A stretch of DNA of 64,000 nt from Micropterus salmoides (taxonomy: Eukaryota; Chordata; Actinopteri; Centrarchiformes; Centrarchidae), in contig NW_024040485.1 in the NCBI RefSeq assembly GCF_014851395.1, forward strand, positions 9,070,384-9,134,383, read 5' to 3'. The position numbers and the translations under genes were made by a program. Shown one piece after another: positions 57,701 to 63,806 of the stretch. Within the stretch, counting starts at the first letter, position 1; each line of letters begins with the position of its first letter. The notes below the pieces were generated by a model. The model saw nothing but the letters and a program-made list of their open reading frames with translations. It had not been told where the DNA came from and made no database searches.

Positions 57701-58211
57701 ACAGTTCAACCTTCCATGACCTTGGAAACACACAGTTGACCAAATAATCTCAACTCAAGGTCCACTTACTCGTTTGTTTGGAGCATTATTCTTCTTTTGT
57801 GACACATTTCTCAGTCCTTTTATGTTTAAAGTGGAAGATTAATCCATTTAGTTTTTTTTGTAAACATCATTTATACATCTGCCCCCTTCTCATTCTTCAC
57901 TCGTTTCTCACTTTAAATCTGTTCACTTCCTGTTTCTTTTGGTTCCTACGAGCCGCAGACGCCTCGTTGCTCTCCCCCCTTCTCTGACAGCTCCTTGTCA
58001 TTGGCAGGACCTGCCCCGTTCTCCGGTGGCTCCACCCCTGGACTCTTGCTTCCTGAGACCGGCCCGCCCGGCCAACCGACGACCCCCCTCGCGCTGGGCT
58101 GCCCGCTCTCCCACCTCCTCCCCCAATTGGAGCGAGGGTTCGAAGAGGAGGTTCACCTTTCCGCTGCCGGGACACCGAAAGCCCATCCTGGAGGGCGAGG
58201 AGCCAGCGTGA
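24178..58211 (+). CDS. mtcl2 (soga1): MTCL2/SOGA1 orthologue, 12 visible coding exons, amino terminus missing
   Basis: This is the only gene recognised. Joining 24178-24237, 24795-26183, 30401-30547, 32896-32997, 33669-33893, 35862-36032, 40266-40433, 43825-44091, 46734-47066, 48191-48267, 48761-50336 and 58008-58211 gives 4719 nt, or 1572 residues plus a stop, with AG/GT at every boundary. The chain has long coiled coils (residues about 21-200, 480-640, 700-850) and then a Ser/Pro-rich low-complexity tail. Hallmarks are the phrases [84 protein letters not shown] and HTTINDGLSSLFNIIDH. I recall these from vertebrate SOGA1, and they fit it better than the paralogues MTCL1/SOGA2 or SOGA3. The family protein associates with microtubules and the Golgi; an amino-terminal fragment was originally described in adiponectin-controlled autophagy of liver cells. 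The first exons, with the start codon, lie left of the window or were missed. Confidence 0.95.
24238..24794 (+). other. intron A-B
   Basis: AT-rich intron of 557 nt with a poly-A run near 24281-24292. Nothing else is recognised. Confidence 0.8.
24795..26183 (+). CDS. mtcl2 (soga1): mtcl2 coding exon B, central coiled coil, 463 codons
   Basis: The exon starts at the acceptor CTGCTAG before GAGGACAGCGCAGAC (EDSADLRCQLQFSKEES) and ends at TTCCAG/GTAAGT, phase 0 at both ends. It encodes residues 21-483 of the visible chain. Two related coiled-coil modules occur: one around [21 protein letters not shown] (bases about 25002-25121) and one around [21 protein letters not shown] (about 25203-25310). 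These are followed by the ELSGKVMKLQYENRVLMSNV block and the acidic GGESDSEDLFEKTT stretch. The end reads SSFLSTVTSMSRDSPIGTFG, a very conserved family phrase. GC content is clearly higher than in the flanking introns. The open frame runs 99 codons into the intron (to 26480), but the donor is strong and the extra residues look like intron. The in-frame ATG at 24852 is internal, not the true start. Confidence 0.95.
27057..27210 (+). repeat. dispersed repeat piece, copy 2
   Basis: GTTGCATTGTGGGTATTGAC then AAGGAAGAAGAATGCCTGGA and GTAAAAAAACAATATC. This copy retains more of the downstream half (TTTTAAAAACTGTTCAACAC) and lacks about 15 bp present in the copy at 19950. Confidence 0.6.
29061..29577. 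mobile_element. MITE-like element with inverted ends and TAATTAC-rich interior
   Basis: The left end GTACAGAAGTGCATTCACCA and the right end, read in reverse, CTACAGAAGTGCATAGCCTT then CACCAAAG, form an imperfect terminal inverted repeat. The interior repeats diverged CTTGTAATTAC / CGAGAT units. This is known to me as a common fish element. No coding capacity. Confidence 0.6.
30360..30388 (-). promoter_or_regulatory. C-tract (G-quadruplex motif on the minus strand) before exon C
   Basis: The plus strand reads CCCCCCTCCCCTCCCCTCCC and further CTCCCCC, about 13 nt before the acceptor at 30400. The minus (template) strand therefore carries at least four G-runs of four separated by A, a textbook quadruplex motif, within the extended polypyrimidine tract. 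Confidence 0.6.
30401..30547 (+). CDS. mtcl2 (soga1): mtcl2 coding exon C, 49 codons
   Basis: The exon lies between an unusually long C/T tract ending CACTCACAG and the donor GAG/GTCAGT. It encodes SGQRDELEWRLGQERG, then a Gln/Ser/Gly-rich stretch and the ALRAE end, in phase 0 at both ends. The DELEWRLG core corresponds to the short EQLEWQLG-type segment that follows the SRDSPIG phrase in mammalian SOGA1 as I recall it. The open frame extends upstream through the pyrimidine tract, but that part is Ser/Pro/His low complexity and is intron. Confidence 0.88.
30548..32895 (+). other. intron C-D
   Basis: Intron of 2.3 kb. A fragment of a dispersed repeat lies at about 32525-32610. The interval 31740-32070 has balanced composition and may be non-coding conserved sequence. 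The 152-codon open frame at 30880-31338 has no recognisable features. Confidence 0.75.
32525..32610 (+). repeat. dispersed fish repeat, short fragment
   Basis: GAGAGTTAGATGAGAAGATT followed by GATACAACTCTCCCATCTCT matches the start of the repeat at 46100-46320 (GAGAGTTAGTTAAGACGATT, GATACCACTCTTTCAATAAA). Confidence 0.55.
32896..32997 (+). CDS. mtcl2 (soga1): mtcl2 coding exon D, 34 codons
   Basis: This exon has no start codon. The acceptor is GTGGGTTCAG before CTCCGGGACACG and the donor is CCTCAG/GTATAA. It encodes LRDTPASDIQFRLDHERRLR and then AATEEREAVVCLPQ, a charged helical segment in phase 0 at both ends, bridging exons C and E. GC content and codon use resemble the neighbouring exons rather than the surrounding AT-rich intron. 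The sequence itself is weakly conserved in my memory of the family, so confidence rests on frame, splice sites and heptad-like character. Confidence 0.78.
32998..33668 (+). other. intron D-E
   Basis: AT-rich intron of 671 nt. Nothing recognised. Confidence 0.8.
33669..33893 (+). CDS. mtcl2 (soga1): mtcl2 coding exon E, conserved SOGA coiled-coil block, 75 codons
   Basis: The acceptor ATCTACAG precedes CAGGAAGACGAG (QEDEHLHLEAQ); an alternative acceptor 3 nt downstream (CAG/CAG) would drop one Gln. The donor is CCGGAG/GTGAGA. The exon encodes the segment containing ERAMMQQELRLFRRN and IIFYMKLRWILMHWRLGRK. This aligns by eye with the MQQELRSLKQN...FYVKLRWLLKHWRQGK block of mammalian SOGA1, one of the best conserved parts of the family. 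Phase 0 at both ends. Confidence 0.93.
33894..35861 (+). other. intron E-F
   Basis: Intron of about 2 kb, AT-rich. No repeat family or exon is recognised with confidence. Confidence 0.75.
35862..36032 (+). CDS. mtcl2 (soga1): mtcl2 coding exon F, 57 codons
   Basis: The exon is bounded by ATCTGTTCCAG and AGACAG/GTACGC and encodes FEKLEGVPELGVIVEQAEGE, then an acidic and Pro-rich linker ending PSPDRHLQHQRQ. It is phase 0 at both ends. The GELGV-like and HD(S)DR-like pieces correspond to a variable linker in the mammalian protein. Identification rests on the open frame, the splice sites and its position between two strongly conserved exons. Confidence 0.85.
36733..36975 (+). repeat. probable interspersed repeat with A/T-rich body
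   Basis: TTCAAGGTTTATTAGCTTTA then TTGTCATTTTGCAATACAGG and an A-rich body with AATAAATAA units, ending TTACAGTGCAAAGAAATAAA. This resembles a common fish repeat containing TTTATTGTCATT and GTGCAAA. Family not named. Confidence 0.45.
37985..38210 (+). repeat. tRNA-derived SINE
   Basis: GTGGTGCACTGGTTAGCGCC (about 37988-38007) is a tRNA-like A box and TTGACTTTGAACCTGACTGG (about 38030-38049) corresponds to the B box. A non-tRNA body follows. The insertion lies about 130 bp left of the exon-G fragment. Confidence 0.65.
38267..38326 (+). repeat. repeat end directly left of the exon-G fragment
   Basis: This segment resembles 41207-41283. Shared blocks are GAAAATT(A/G)GT(A/G)CAGT and TATGTGTTGCTTTTAGCC. 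The copy at 41207-41283 sits at the right edge of a dispersed repeat whose body recurs at 42812-42960. Confidence 0.65.
38340..38443 (+). pseudogene. duplicated fragment of mtcl2 exon G
   Basis: These 104 bp repeat bases 40308-40411 of exon G with only two mismatches (TACACC against TATGCC around 38405), an exact offset of 1968 bp. The encoded EEFREELREEETRRCQLQQS continues as YTNDKAAWEVKWA and then leaves the homology: DPFVQ and a TAG at 38457-38459. The first 42 nt and the last 22 nt of exon G, and both its flanking introns, are absent, so this is a partial copy and not a whole-exon tandem duplication. Neutral intron sequence would drift, so the near identity means a recent event or gene conversion; an assembly artefact is possible. 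Confidence 0.88.
40266..40433 (+). CDS. mtcl2 (soga1): mtcl2 coding exon G, coiled coil, 56 codons
   Basis: The exon lies between CCTCCTTGCAG and GCCCAG/GTACAG. It encodes FGENRQVLQALRTLLEEF, then REELREEETRRCQLQQSYAN and DKAAWEVKWAEMKCQVAQ, in phase 0 at both ends. It matches the NQQLFSAFKALLEDF...SDKAAWDVEW block I recall from mammalian SOGA1. Bases 40308-40411 of this exon also occur, with two mismatches, in the preceding intron at 38340-38443 (see the pseudo-exon entry). This copy is the functional one because it has both splice sites and an uninterrupted frame into exon H. Confidence 0.94.
40669..40686. repeat. AT microsatellite
   Basis: Nine AT dinucleotides in the intron just downstream of exon G. 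Confidence 0.9.
40965..41283 (+). repeat. dispersed repeat, copy 1
   Basis: Shares with 42812-42960 the ordered blocks TTCAGACC(A/G)AAA, AGT(T)TGAGTAACAGATCC-like, GGGCTTATC/GACTTATC, ATGCCA(A/G)AACAC, and ACAACTCTGCAA. The family is unnamed here. It is non-coding. Confidence 0.65.
42812..42960 (+). repeat. dispersed repeat, copy 2
   Basis: Second copy of the repeat at 40965-41165, same orientation. Recognised by GTAACAGATCCGTAAATTTG followed by TATCCAATGCCAAAACACTG and CTACAACTCTGCAAAG. Confidence 0.65.
43825..44091 (+). CDS. mtcl2 (soga1): mtcl2 coding exon H, coiled coil, 89 codons
   Basis: The acceptor TTTGAGCAG precedes TTGGAGGAGGAG and the donor is GAGAGG/GTGAGA. The exon encodes LEEEAQGKVRGEA, an acidic stretch, then QEREEHRRLLAESHSTSLDL and RWKLQHGENRWGRERTELLE, ending RELHRKMER. 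The LLAESHS...DLRW and ELLEHFDRERQEW phrases match the corresponding mammalian SOGA1 coiled coil (LLADSHS...DLRW; ELLDRLDRDRQEW). The open frame continues into the intron with purine-rich sequence, but the donor is good and exon I continues the family sequence. Confidence 0.94.
44455..44730 (+). repeat. dispersed repeat family E, copy 2
   Basis: TTATTTAGTCTATAAAATAT at the start, ACATTTGAGAAGCTGAAACC in the middle, and TTAATTGATTATCAAATTAC with ACAACTAATTGAGCCC at the end. Confidence 0.65.
44851..44909. repeat. TG/CGTG microsatellite
   Basis: (TG)n changes into (CGTG)n and back into TG. On the opposite strand it produces an artificial Thr-His-Ala open frame, which is rejected as a gene. Confidence 0.95.
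45671..45876 (-). repeat. tRNA-derived SINE, well preserved
   Basis: On the minus strand the element starts with GTGCTGATGGAGCAGTGGAT and GACACATGCCTTTGGTGTGA, has a GGTTCAATCCC B box, and continues with CAAGACACTGAACCCCTAGT, GAGGCGTGCGACCTCTAACA and the tail GTAAGTCCCTTTGGATAAAG plus GCGTCAGCTAAATGAGCGAA. This is a widespread fish SINE pattern. Confidence 0.75.
46100..46320 (+). repeat. dispersed fish repeat, longer copy
   Basis: Begins near GTGGAGAGTTAGTTAAGACG and includes GAAGCTACAGCCAGCAGCTG and TTAGCCTAGCTTGGCACAAA. It is related to the fragments at 1592-1760 and 32525-32610. Confidence 0.55.
46734..47066 (+). CDS. mtcl2 (soga1): mtcl2 coding exon I, Ser/Pro linker, 111 codons
   Basis: The exon starts after TTCTTTGTGCAG at ATGCAGAGAGAG (MQRELSTRRSEG) and ends AAGGAG/GTAACA, phase 0 at both ends. 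It closes the coiled coil of exon H and then encodes a linker with a run of SPRSPRSPRSP-like dipeptides (bases about 46837-46866) and the phrase TESLFLDALSLDPLSGLEVP. The ENLYLDALSLDDEPEEP phrase of mammalian SOGA1 is the clear counterpart. The ATG at the exon start is internal. Confidence 0.92.
47067..48190 (+). other. intron I-J
   Basis: Intron of 1.1 kb with an inverted copy of the dispersed repeat also seen near 3700 (47165-47330) and a short 15-bp-period tandem repeat (about 47326-47372). Confidence 0.75.
47165..47330 (-). repeat. dispersed fish repeat, inverted relative of 3525-3880
   Basis: ATCTCAAAAACTATCGGCTG then GATTGCCATGAGATTTTGG is the reverse-complement form of the TGGCAATC...AGTAGTTGTTG...GAT block at 3770-3800. 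CCCCAGAGGATGAA is also typical of this family. Confidence 0.6.
48191..48267 (+). CDS. mtcl2 (soga1): mtcl2 coding exon J, 77 nt
   Basis: A short exon between TTGTGTTTCAG and CTGCTCAG/GTAACC. It encodes ALNEISEREGDPEYPDEEMS and then SGSLL, ending in phase 2; the AG of the last codon joins the A that opens exon K to make Arg (LLR/[10 protein letters not shown]). The frame-restoring join and the acidic composition support it. It has no start codon and is too short to show up as an open frame by itself. Confidence 0.87.
48268..48760 (+). other. intron J-K (phase 2)
   Basis: A 493-nt intron that ends in a TG microsatellite next to the acceptor. Nothing else is recognised. Confidence 0.8.
48721..48750 (+). 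repeat. TG microsatellite at the acceptor of exon K
   Basis: Thirty bases of TG with one TTT interruption, directly followed by TCCTGTCCAG and exon K at 48761. It takes the place normally held by the polypyrimidine tract. Confidence 0.95.
48761..50336 (+). CDS. mtcl2 (soga1): mtcl2 coding exon K, largest exon, low-complexity tail, 525 codons
   Basis: The acceptor TCCTGTCCAG is preceded directly by a (TG)n microsatellite. The donor is ATGGAG/GTAAAT. The exon begins in phase 2 ([20 protein letters not shown]) and encodes residues 981-1505 of the visible chain. It holds [20 protein letters not shown], a Thr/Ser-rich TTSATLTTSTLSSPEHCHKS segment, MSDDMKEVAISVRNAIRSP, ACQTNGFTTRGTQTTQTISV, FERPCCSPKYGSPKLQRK, SAWARSTTTRDSPVHTT, GLSSLFNIIDHTPVV and DLSAPPGYTLAENTARILNK. 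All have close counterparts in mammalian SOGA1; the SLFNIIDH and ACQTNG forms separate it from MTCL1. Many Ser-Pro and Thr-Pro sites suggest phosphorylation. If the donor is not used, translation runs 27 more codons to a stop at 50420. Confidence 0.96.
51375..51575 (+). repeat. dispersed repeat family E, copy 3
   Basis: AATTATTTAGTCTATAAATG at the start, TAGCTTGTTTTGTCTAATCA in the middle, and ACAATTGATCAAGTTATCAA at the end. Confidence 0.6.
51700..51985 (+). repeat. dispersed repeat family E, copy 4
   Basis: ATTCAATTAATCGTCCAAAA, GGAGCCCAAGGTGAACTCCT, TCTCACATTTGAGAAGTTTA and AAATGATTATCAAAATTATT occur in the family order. Confidence 0.65.
52826..54059. mobile_element. 1.2-kb element with 30-bp terminal inverted repeats
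   Basis: The left end (TTTAAAGGACCATATTGGTG, 52826 on) and the reverse complement of the right end (TTTAAAGGACCATACCGGCG, ending 54059) agree at 25 of 30 positions by hand count. Inside, the block ACTAGCTAAC...GACATT(A/G)GCCA...TAGTTCTTAGAGACAAAC occurs twice (about 53212-53268 and 53700-53757). There is no transposase frame, so it is non-autonomous. Target-site duplication is unclear because the ends are themselves palindromic (TTTAAA). Confidence 0.65.
56550..56785 (-). repeat. dispersed repeat family E, copy 5
   Basis: The plus strand shows TTTTGATAATCGATCAGTTT, GGACAAAACAAGTCGTTTGA, GGACGTCACTG and CGATTAATTGTGAAAATAAT, ending GTTAGTTGCAGCCCTAC. It is the inverted form of copies 2-4. Confidence 0.65.
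58008..58211 (+). CDS. mtcl2 (soga1): mtcl2 last coding exon L, 67 codons and stop
   Basis: The acceptor TTGTCATTGGCAG opens the exon in phase 0 at GACCTGCCCCGT. With the end of exon K it reads ...CMED/LPRSPVAPPLDSCFLRPARP, then ANRRPPSRWAARSPTSSPNW, SKRRFTFPLPGHRKPILEG and EEPA before TGA. The RPANRRPPSRWA phrase matches the carboxyl end of the long mammalian SOGA1 isoform as I recall it, which fixes the frame. The tail is Arg/Lys/Pro-rich. A second acceptor 49 nt upstream (AGCCGCAG, exon start 57959) would shift the frame and give a different 128-residue tail; see findings. Confidence 0.88.
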   Translation, partial: DLPRSPVAPPLDSCFLRPARPANRRPPSRWAARSPTSSPNWSEGSKRRFTFPLPGHRKPILEGEEPA

Positions 58212-58469
58212 GGCCATCCTCTACCTCCTCTCACCCTCCTCCACCTCAGCCTAAAAGACCCAGTACCTCAAAACCCCCCTCCCTAAATCTAGAGACTCCA
58301 AAGAGATGGCGCATGGAGGTGGGGGGGTTGCGATCCACCCAGTAGCACCAGCTGACCATTGAGGAACCAGAACTTCCTTTTTTAGAAGAACCTGGAATGT
58401 ACTGTAATATCATCAAAAAAATTTCCATAAGAGGTGCCTGCACACACTTGAGTTACTCATCACCCCACA

Positions 58470-58546
58470 TGTGTGTATATATGTATTTACTACATATATA
58501 TATATATATACACACATATATACATGTATATTTATACATGTATATT
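58470..58546. repeat. TA/CA-rich microsatellite in the 3' UTR
   Basis: Compound TATA, CACACATATA and ACATGTATA units within the 3' UTR. Confidence 0.9.
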
Positions 58547-59327
58547 TTAGTCACAATTCTGAACCTTTTTTCAGGTGAAACTGTAGGTCAGCTGATTTGT
58601 ATGAAGTTTACACCACATTTTCTCATCAGTTTACACTTATTTTTTTTAAGTTGTCCTGCATCAATTCATGTTCAAAACATTTTTGTCAATAAGAGCCTAC
58701 TTTCAGTTGTTTTATTTTTTAGTTGCCAGCCTTTGAAGCTTGACTTTTTCTGCTTTGTTTCAAAGAGAAGAAAGACAACACAACAAACAAACAAAAAAAA
58801 ACAACAACTTCTGCTTCATCTGGTCTGAAGCAGAGAGACATGATGTCATTTCTGATGCTAATGTCCTTATTTATTTTTATGTTGGGATGAATGTTTGGCT
58901 CTGTAAACATGTAGAAGATGGGTGACAACAAACTGAATAACTTTATGCATATTTGGAAGGCAGTTGTACAAATATCATACAAATATTTGCATGCCTTTTG
59001 AACACTAGCACTTTAGTGCATGTACATACAAGCTCTAGTCATGTGTGATCACTCTGCTGCCCTGTGGGGGAAAAGAAAAAACTTGTTGTGATGGGAACTT
59101 CTTGAGCTGTTGATTTTTGTTGTCATATGATTTGCATTGACAAAAATAAGAAAACTTTTTAAGTGTATTATTGTACCTACCAGGCTGTCTTTGTACAGTT
59201 GTTACTATTGGATATGAAATACTTTTTCTTTTGACAGGAAAAAGGGATTGTGGGGGGGAAAAAATATGAATGTTTTAAATGAAAAGTCTATGTCTAAAAG
59301 TCTAACGATCTATAGTCTTATGTAAAT

Positions 59328-59343
59328 AATAAATGGTAATAAA
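59328..59343 (+). promoter_or_regulatory. tandem AATAAA polyadenylation signals
   Basis: Two canonical AATAAA hexamers, at 59328-59333 and 59338-59343, are followed by a T/G-rich stretch (CCTCTGTGTTGGCATCTGTT from about 59371). They are the first closely spaced canonical pair followed by a GT-rich element after the stop codon, so they probably define the mRNA end. Confidence 0.65.
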
Positions 59344-60589
59344 CATGAATGTGTATTTACAAGACCTCTTCCTCTGTGTTGGCATCTGTTGGTCGTGTTT
59401 TATATTTATCTCTCCATGAGAAAGGTTAGATACAGCTCATGATAGATTATACGCTCTTTCATTAGATCTGAGTTTGTGTCCTTGGCAAAGACTGATCCTG
59501 AACCGTGTGAGTGTGTGTGGATTACAGCTGCAGACCATAGGATTACAGTGGGTCAGGGGGGACAGACACACACATAGAGAATGTGAATAAGAAGATTGTG
59601 TCCTCTCGGAAGTCAAATCCTCTTGCATCATTGGTCATACATGTGCCACCTTACTCATGTCACTCAGCTTGTCACGCAACATAAATACAAGTAATATAAA
59701 CCTAGTTTGTGAAGTCGCTTATTTTTGCAATTTCTTAACATGCCCTTAGTTGTTTTAATAATTAACATTAATATGTTTGGTTGTAAATGCCAGACGTTTG
59801 AGGTGCCTGCCTTTAAAACGTCTGCCACCAAACCAACAGACCTTTTTCACAACAGACAATTTGACAGCAGGAGAAGCATGTGTCACTAATAACATAAAAG
59901 ATGGCTCGTTTCTATTAAAGTGTACAGGTAAGCCATGACAGTGAGCGGCCTGAACATTACCAGGACCCTCAAACTGAAGCAGGTAAAATGGAAATCAGCC
60001 ATAGTTAATTTGATCATTTACACCTGCTTATTCTACTGTCAAAATCTCTTACAAATGTGGCTGAATGCAATGCACAAATTGTTTGTGCTCAAGCCTTATA
60101 AAATGTCTCCTGGTGATGGTGAGGACAGACTGACAGTCAAAAAGCTATTAGGAAATAATGTCCTAAATAATCACAGACTTCCCAGACCGGAAATAGAAGT
60201 TGCTGTTGAGTTTTTCATAGTGTGGGGTCGATACTTGACAGTCGTATGCAATCTGTGTCATATTTAGCTTTTAGCTTTTTTGTAACACTGGTGCTGTAGG
60301 GCTATATTTCCAAAAAAGTTGGTACAGTCAAGAACTTGGACCAGATTTCATAGCTTTAATCAACTTGTAGTAAATGATTACAGAATACGATCCAGTTCAG
60401 AAATGTTCAAAAGTATGCTTTCACTAGCAAGGACCACACCACGATAATATGTCAATTAAAGGTTTTTGGAGGTATGAAAGGATAAAGGGAGGAGGGAAGA
60501 AGGGATAAAGGGTTGGGTGGATGTATTTAGTGATGAATAGAAGGAGGAATGGGAAGGGAGGGTGAGTCAAGCATTCTGAAACAAACATC

Positions 60590-60900
60590 TTTCATCATTC
60601 ACATCTGAGGAGAAAATACGGCACAAGAATTAAATCAGGACATTTAAAGTGGTTTTATTGGGCAACTCCAAGCTTTTATCGGCACTGAGGGAAAAGAAGC
60701 TGATTGTCAGAGAGGGGGAAAGAGGGAGAGGCAGTGAGCTGAAGGCCTCTGTATACCTTTCACAGAGTTATAATGATGAATAATTAATGTGGCCCAGCTG
60801 CACTCTGGGAGCTGCTGATGGCACTGAGTGGGTCAGTGGAGGGAAGAAGAAGAAGAAGACACTCTGCTTTTACTTCCATTCGCCCTGAGAGAAACCCACC
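60590..60900. other. non-repetitive block downstream of mtcl2
   Basis: Contains GATGAATAATTAATGTGGCC with adjacent CAGCTG, homeodomain-like and E-box-like sites in balanced sequence. No repeat or coding features. It may be a regulatory element; evidence is weak. Confidence 0.2.
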
Positions 60901-61610
60901 ACTGCTGAATAATTTACACCAGCCTTGAAGTCCTTGCACACACACACACACTGATCTGCTCTCTAAACACTGGACTCTGCTTTACTGTCTGATGTCAGCT
61001 GCAACAAGAAGGGTGTGACCTCTGTGAAATAGAAGTCACAACTAAAGATATCCTGAAACCAATATGGAGAAGGGCAAGTCTTAAACTACTTCAAATTGAA
61101 TGTGTGACATTTTCAGTCAATAAAGTTTGAATTTCTGTAGGTGGCACTTGGGCTGGATGCCAGTTCATTACAAACAAACCTCTGCTGCTGTTTATGAATT
61201 AAATTAATTGGTGCTTTTTTGCTTTAAATGTGTTGGAACAGCCTCCCGGAGAAACAGAGGGGAGCTGAAAGTGTTTATATTTTTAAAAAGACATTTGTGT
61301 TTTGTTGCATGATTGGATTTTTTTTCTTTTGTTAGTTTTCTTTTGAAAAACAAGACTGGCATTATTCTATTTTTTTTTTTTTTCAACAAATCCTATGAAG
61401 TGACCAAAACTAAAAATTAATCAGTCTTTTAAGTCCATTTATTCCCAGTGAAGACATAAATCTTTGAAAACAGGTCACAAATATATAGTTTCTTTTTTTT
61501 TTTAACGGTGTGACTAATTGTGTTGTGTTATTATTATGTGTTAAAAATGGGGCTCTATGGCACAGAGGAATAATATATATCATGCTTTGTATACACAGAT
61601 AATAGTTGTA

Positions 61611-61855
61611 CAACCCCGTTTTCAAAAAAGTTAGCACGCTTTGTAAAATGAAAATAGAAACAAAATTTGATGATTTGTAAAACATTGAAACCCCATATTT
61701 TCATTAAAATAACAGACAATTTATCAAAGGTTGAAACTGAGAAATGTTATTATTTTTGGAAAATTATATGCTCATTTTAAATTTCATGCCAGACATCACA
61801 TTTTGTTTCTGTTTAGATTTTACACAACATGCCAACATGTTTGGAAACGGGGCTG
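61611..61855. mobile_element. MITE with TA target duplication
   Basis: The left terminus CAACCCCGTTTTCAAAAAAG and the reverse complement of the right terminus CAGCCCCGTTTCCAAACATG form terminal inverted repeats of about 25 bp. TA flanks both sides (61609-61610 and 61856-61857), as in Tc1/mariner-type insertions. It is 245 bp without coding capacity, and the end sequence is familiar from fish MITEs. Confidence 0.7.
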
Positions 61856-62614
61856 TAGAATCAATTCATTGTTGGTTATGGTCTTTTTATGGGATTTGTT
61901 CTTAATAAGAAAAATACAGAATATCTCCAAAGGTATGCCTTAAGTGTCTTTTCAAATCTTATATGCAAATTAATGGACAGACAAATCTGATGACTATATG
62001 GGCAGAAATCTGTGTCACTAGAAACTGAATTTGAATTATTTAGATTTGAAATTGAATTGCTCAACTTCAATAATTGCATTAAAAATGGAATTTAAATAGC
62101 ATAATTTGAAACTTTAATTTATTATTTTGGAACTGCCTGTAATAGACTTGAAACTGAATGTAGCATTATGAAATTGAATTCAGTTGCTCTGGAACTGTAT
62201 TTAATAGTCACTGAAAATTAAATTCTTTCTATACTTTCAAAGTCAGATCTCACAATTTAACTTCAAGTTGTTGAACACACATCCGGCCCCGGGAAAAGCA
62301 ATCGAGTGCAGATTCACATAACTCCTGTTTTGAACATTTGTGTTCTGACACAAATTTCTGCCCATATTAACACTCCTAAACACTGTATAGACAACATTTG
62401 TATAAACAATCAGCATTTTCTAATATTAGCTATCTGTCATCTATAAAGTTAATCTAACTTTTCATAATGACCTTGAAACACAAACTTTTTGGCATGGTCT
62501 TAAAGGTCCAGTGGGAAATATTTCAGAGGATCTATTGACAGATCCATAAGTATGTTTTCAGTGATGTATAAAGACCTTACATAATAACCATTATGTTTTT
62601 ATTACCTTAGAATT

Positions 62615-63437
62615 AGAGCTGCACGATTTGGAGAAAAAATCTTGCTGCGATCACTGTGGACACTATTGCGATTTGTGATTGCAATTTGATTATAATGGAA
62701 CAAATGGTACTATGAGTCTACTTGCTTAATTATCAAGGAATGCGTGAAATACTGACGTTTTGAAATGTGTATTTTTCAACTTGAACAAAGTTAAGCAATA
62801 TTTAACAAAAAAAGTAATCAAGATGTGAAACAGAACAAGAAGAGTGTGTTGCTCTACAGAGGAGGTGGCTAGAAGCAGCAAATATTGGCACACAGGCTCA
62901 ATGTACATCTGTCTAATGTAGAGTCTCTATCCACAACCTGGAGGAGGAACTGTACATGAGTGTATAAGAGTATATGTTTAGTTAATAACTTACTGTTAGT
63001 ATAACAATAATATTAAATATTATATATTAAATACTACATTCATTAGAATTTTATATAATAGTTTACTTTTTTTACCACTAGTTGAGTATTAAAACAAGTT
63101 ATAGCTGTTTCATTTTTGTGGGTTGTTTTTTAAAATGTAATCCTTGTGCAGGAAAAAGGCTCTACATTGGTCTCTAATTTGTTAATACTAAGTACCAACT
63201 TGTCAATAATCATATTGTTCAACATTTAATGATTTGCTGTAGCACGTAAAAAAATTTTTAATGTCGGTTGACGAACAGTGACTAACAAGCACGTTGGCTC
63301 TGTGAAAAATTGAATATGTGGAACAATAAAAGGCACAGATACAGCAAACATTAAATGGCAGCGAGCCATTGCGCACTTTTTGCAGTCATGTAATCGCACA
63401 TGACTACATCACGATTGCGATTAATTGTGAAGCCCTA
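62615..63437. mobile_element. non-autonomous element with TAGGGCTGCAC-type ends
   Basis: The left end TAGAGCTGCACGATTTGGAG and the reverse complement of the right end TAGGGCTTCACAATTAATCG are similar inverted termini. The adjacent GCGATTTGTGATTGCAATTT and CACGATTGCGATTAATTGTG phrases are typical of fish elements of this kind. The interior carries no recognisable protein. Confidence 0.6.
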
Positions 63438-63746
63438 CAAAGAATGAGCCATTTCTATCTACACAACCGCAGATCCCCTCTTCAATGGACTTCGCCATGT
63501 CGCACCACCATGTTTCTACAGTAGCCCAAAATGGACAAACTGCGCTACAGAACGCGTTTTGTCACTAAGTTCTTCTTGTAGAATTCAGGCAGTGTAGACA
63601 CTCATCACTACATTGAATACATATGTTTGAAGAAGAAGAAGAAGTAGTAATATACAGTAGCTGTCGGCAAATAAGTTTTGCATCTGAGCAATTTTAGATG
63701 GTGGCTGAGAATATAAGGCATAATATTCTAAACTATGGTTATGGTG

Positions 63747-63806
63747 TTTGGTTAGCACAGTTGGTGCAAGACTCTCATCTTAAAGGCTCTGTGTTTGATC
63801 CCACCT
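63747..63806 (+). repeat. tRNA-like SINE head
   Basis: TTTGGTTAGCACAGTTGGTG resembles an A box, CTCTCATCTTAAAGGCTC an anticodon arm and variable region, and TGTGTTTGATCCC a B box. Base pairing of the stems is imperfect, so it is a derived element and not a working tRNA gene. Confidence 0.55.

Larger units (their letters stand above)
50337..58007 (+). other. intron K-L
   Basis: The longest complete intron, 7.7 kb. It holds three copies of one dispersed repeat family (51375-51575, 51700-51985, 56550-56785) and a 1.2-kb element with inverted ends (52826-54059). A C/T-rich stretch lies near 52430-52510. No coding exon is recognised between exons K and L. Confidence 0.7.
58212..59360 (+). other. 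mtcl2 (soga1): mtcl2 3' untranslated region
   Basis: From the TGA at 58209-58211 to just beyond two AATAAA signals there is no coding potential. The region holds an AT/TA-rich microsatellite (about 58470-58546), an A/C-rich tract near 58785-58805 and otherwise ordinary AT-rich sequence. The end is placed 15-30 nt after the second signal by general rule; the cleavage site itself cannot be seen. Confidence 0.65.

Noticed and set aside
63747..63806. Possible functional tRNA gene
   Set aside because: A and B boxes are recognisable, but the acceptor and other stems do not pair cleanly. Treated as a SINE head.
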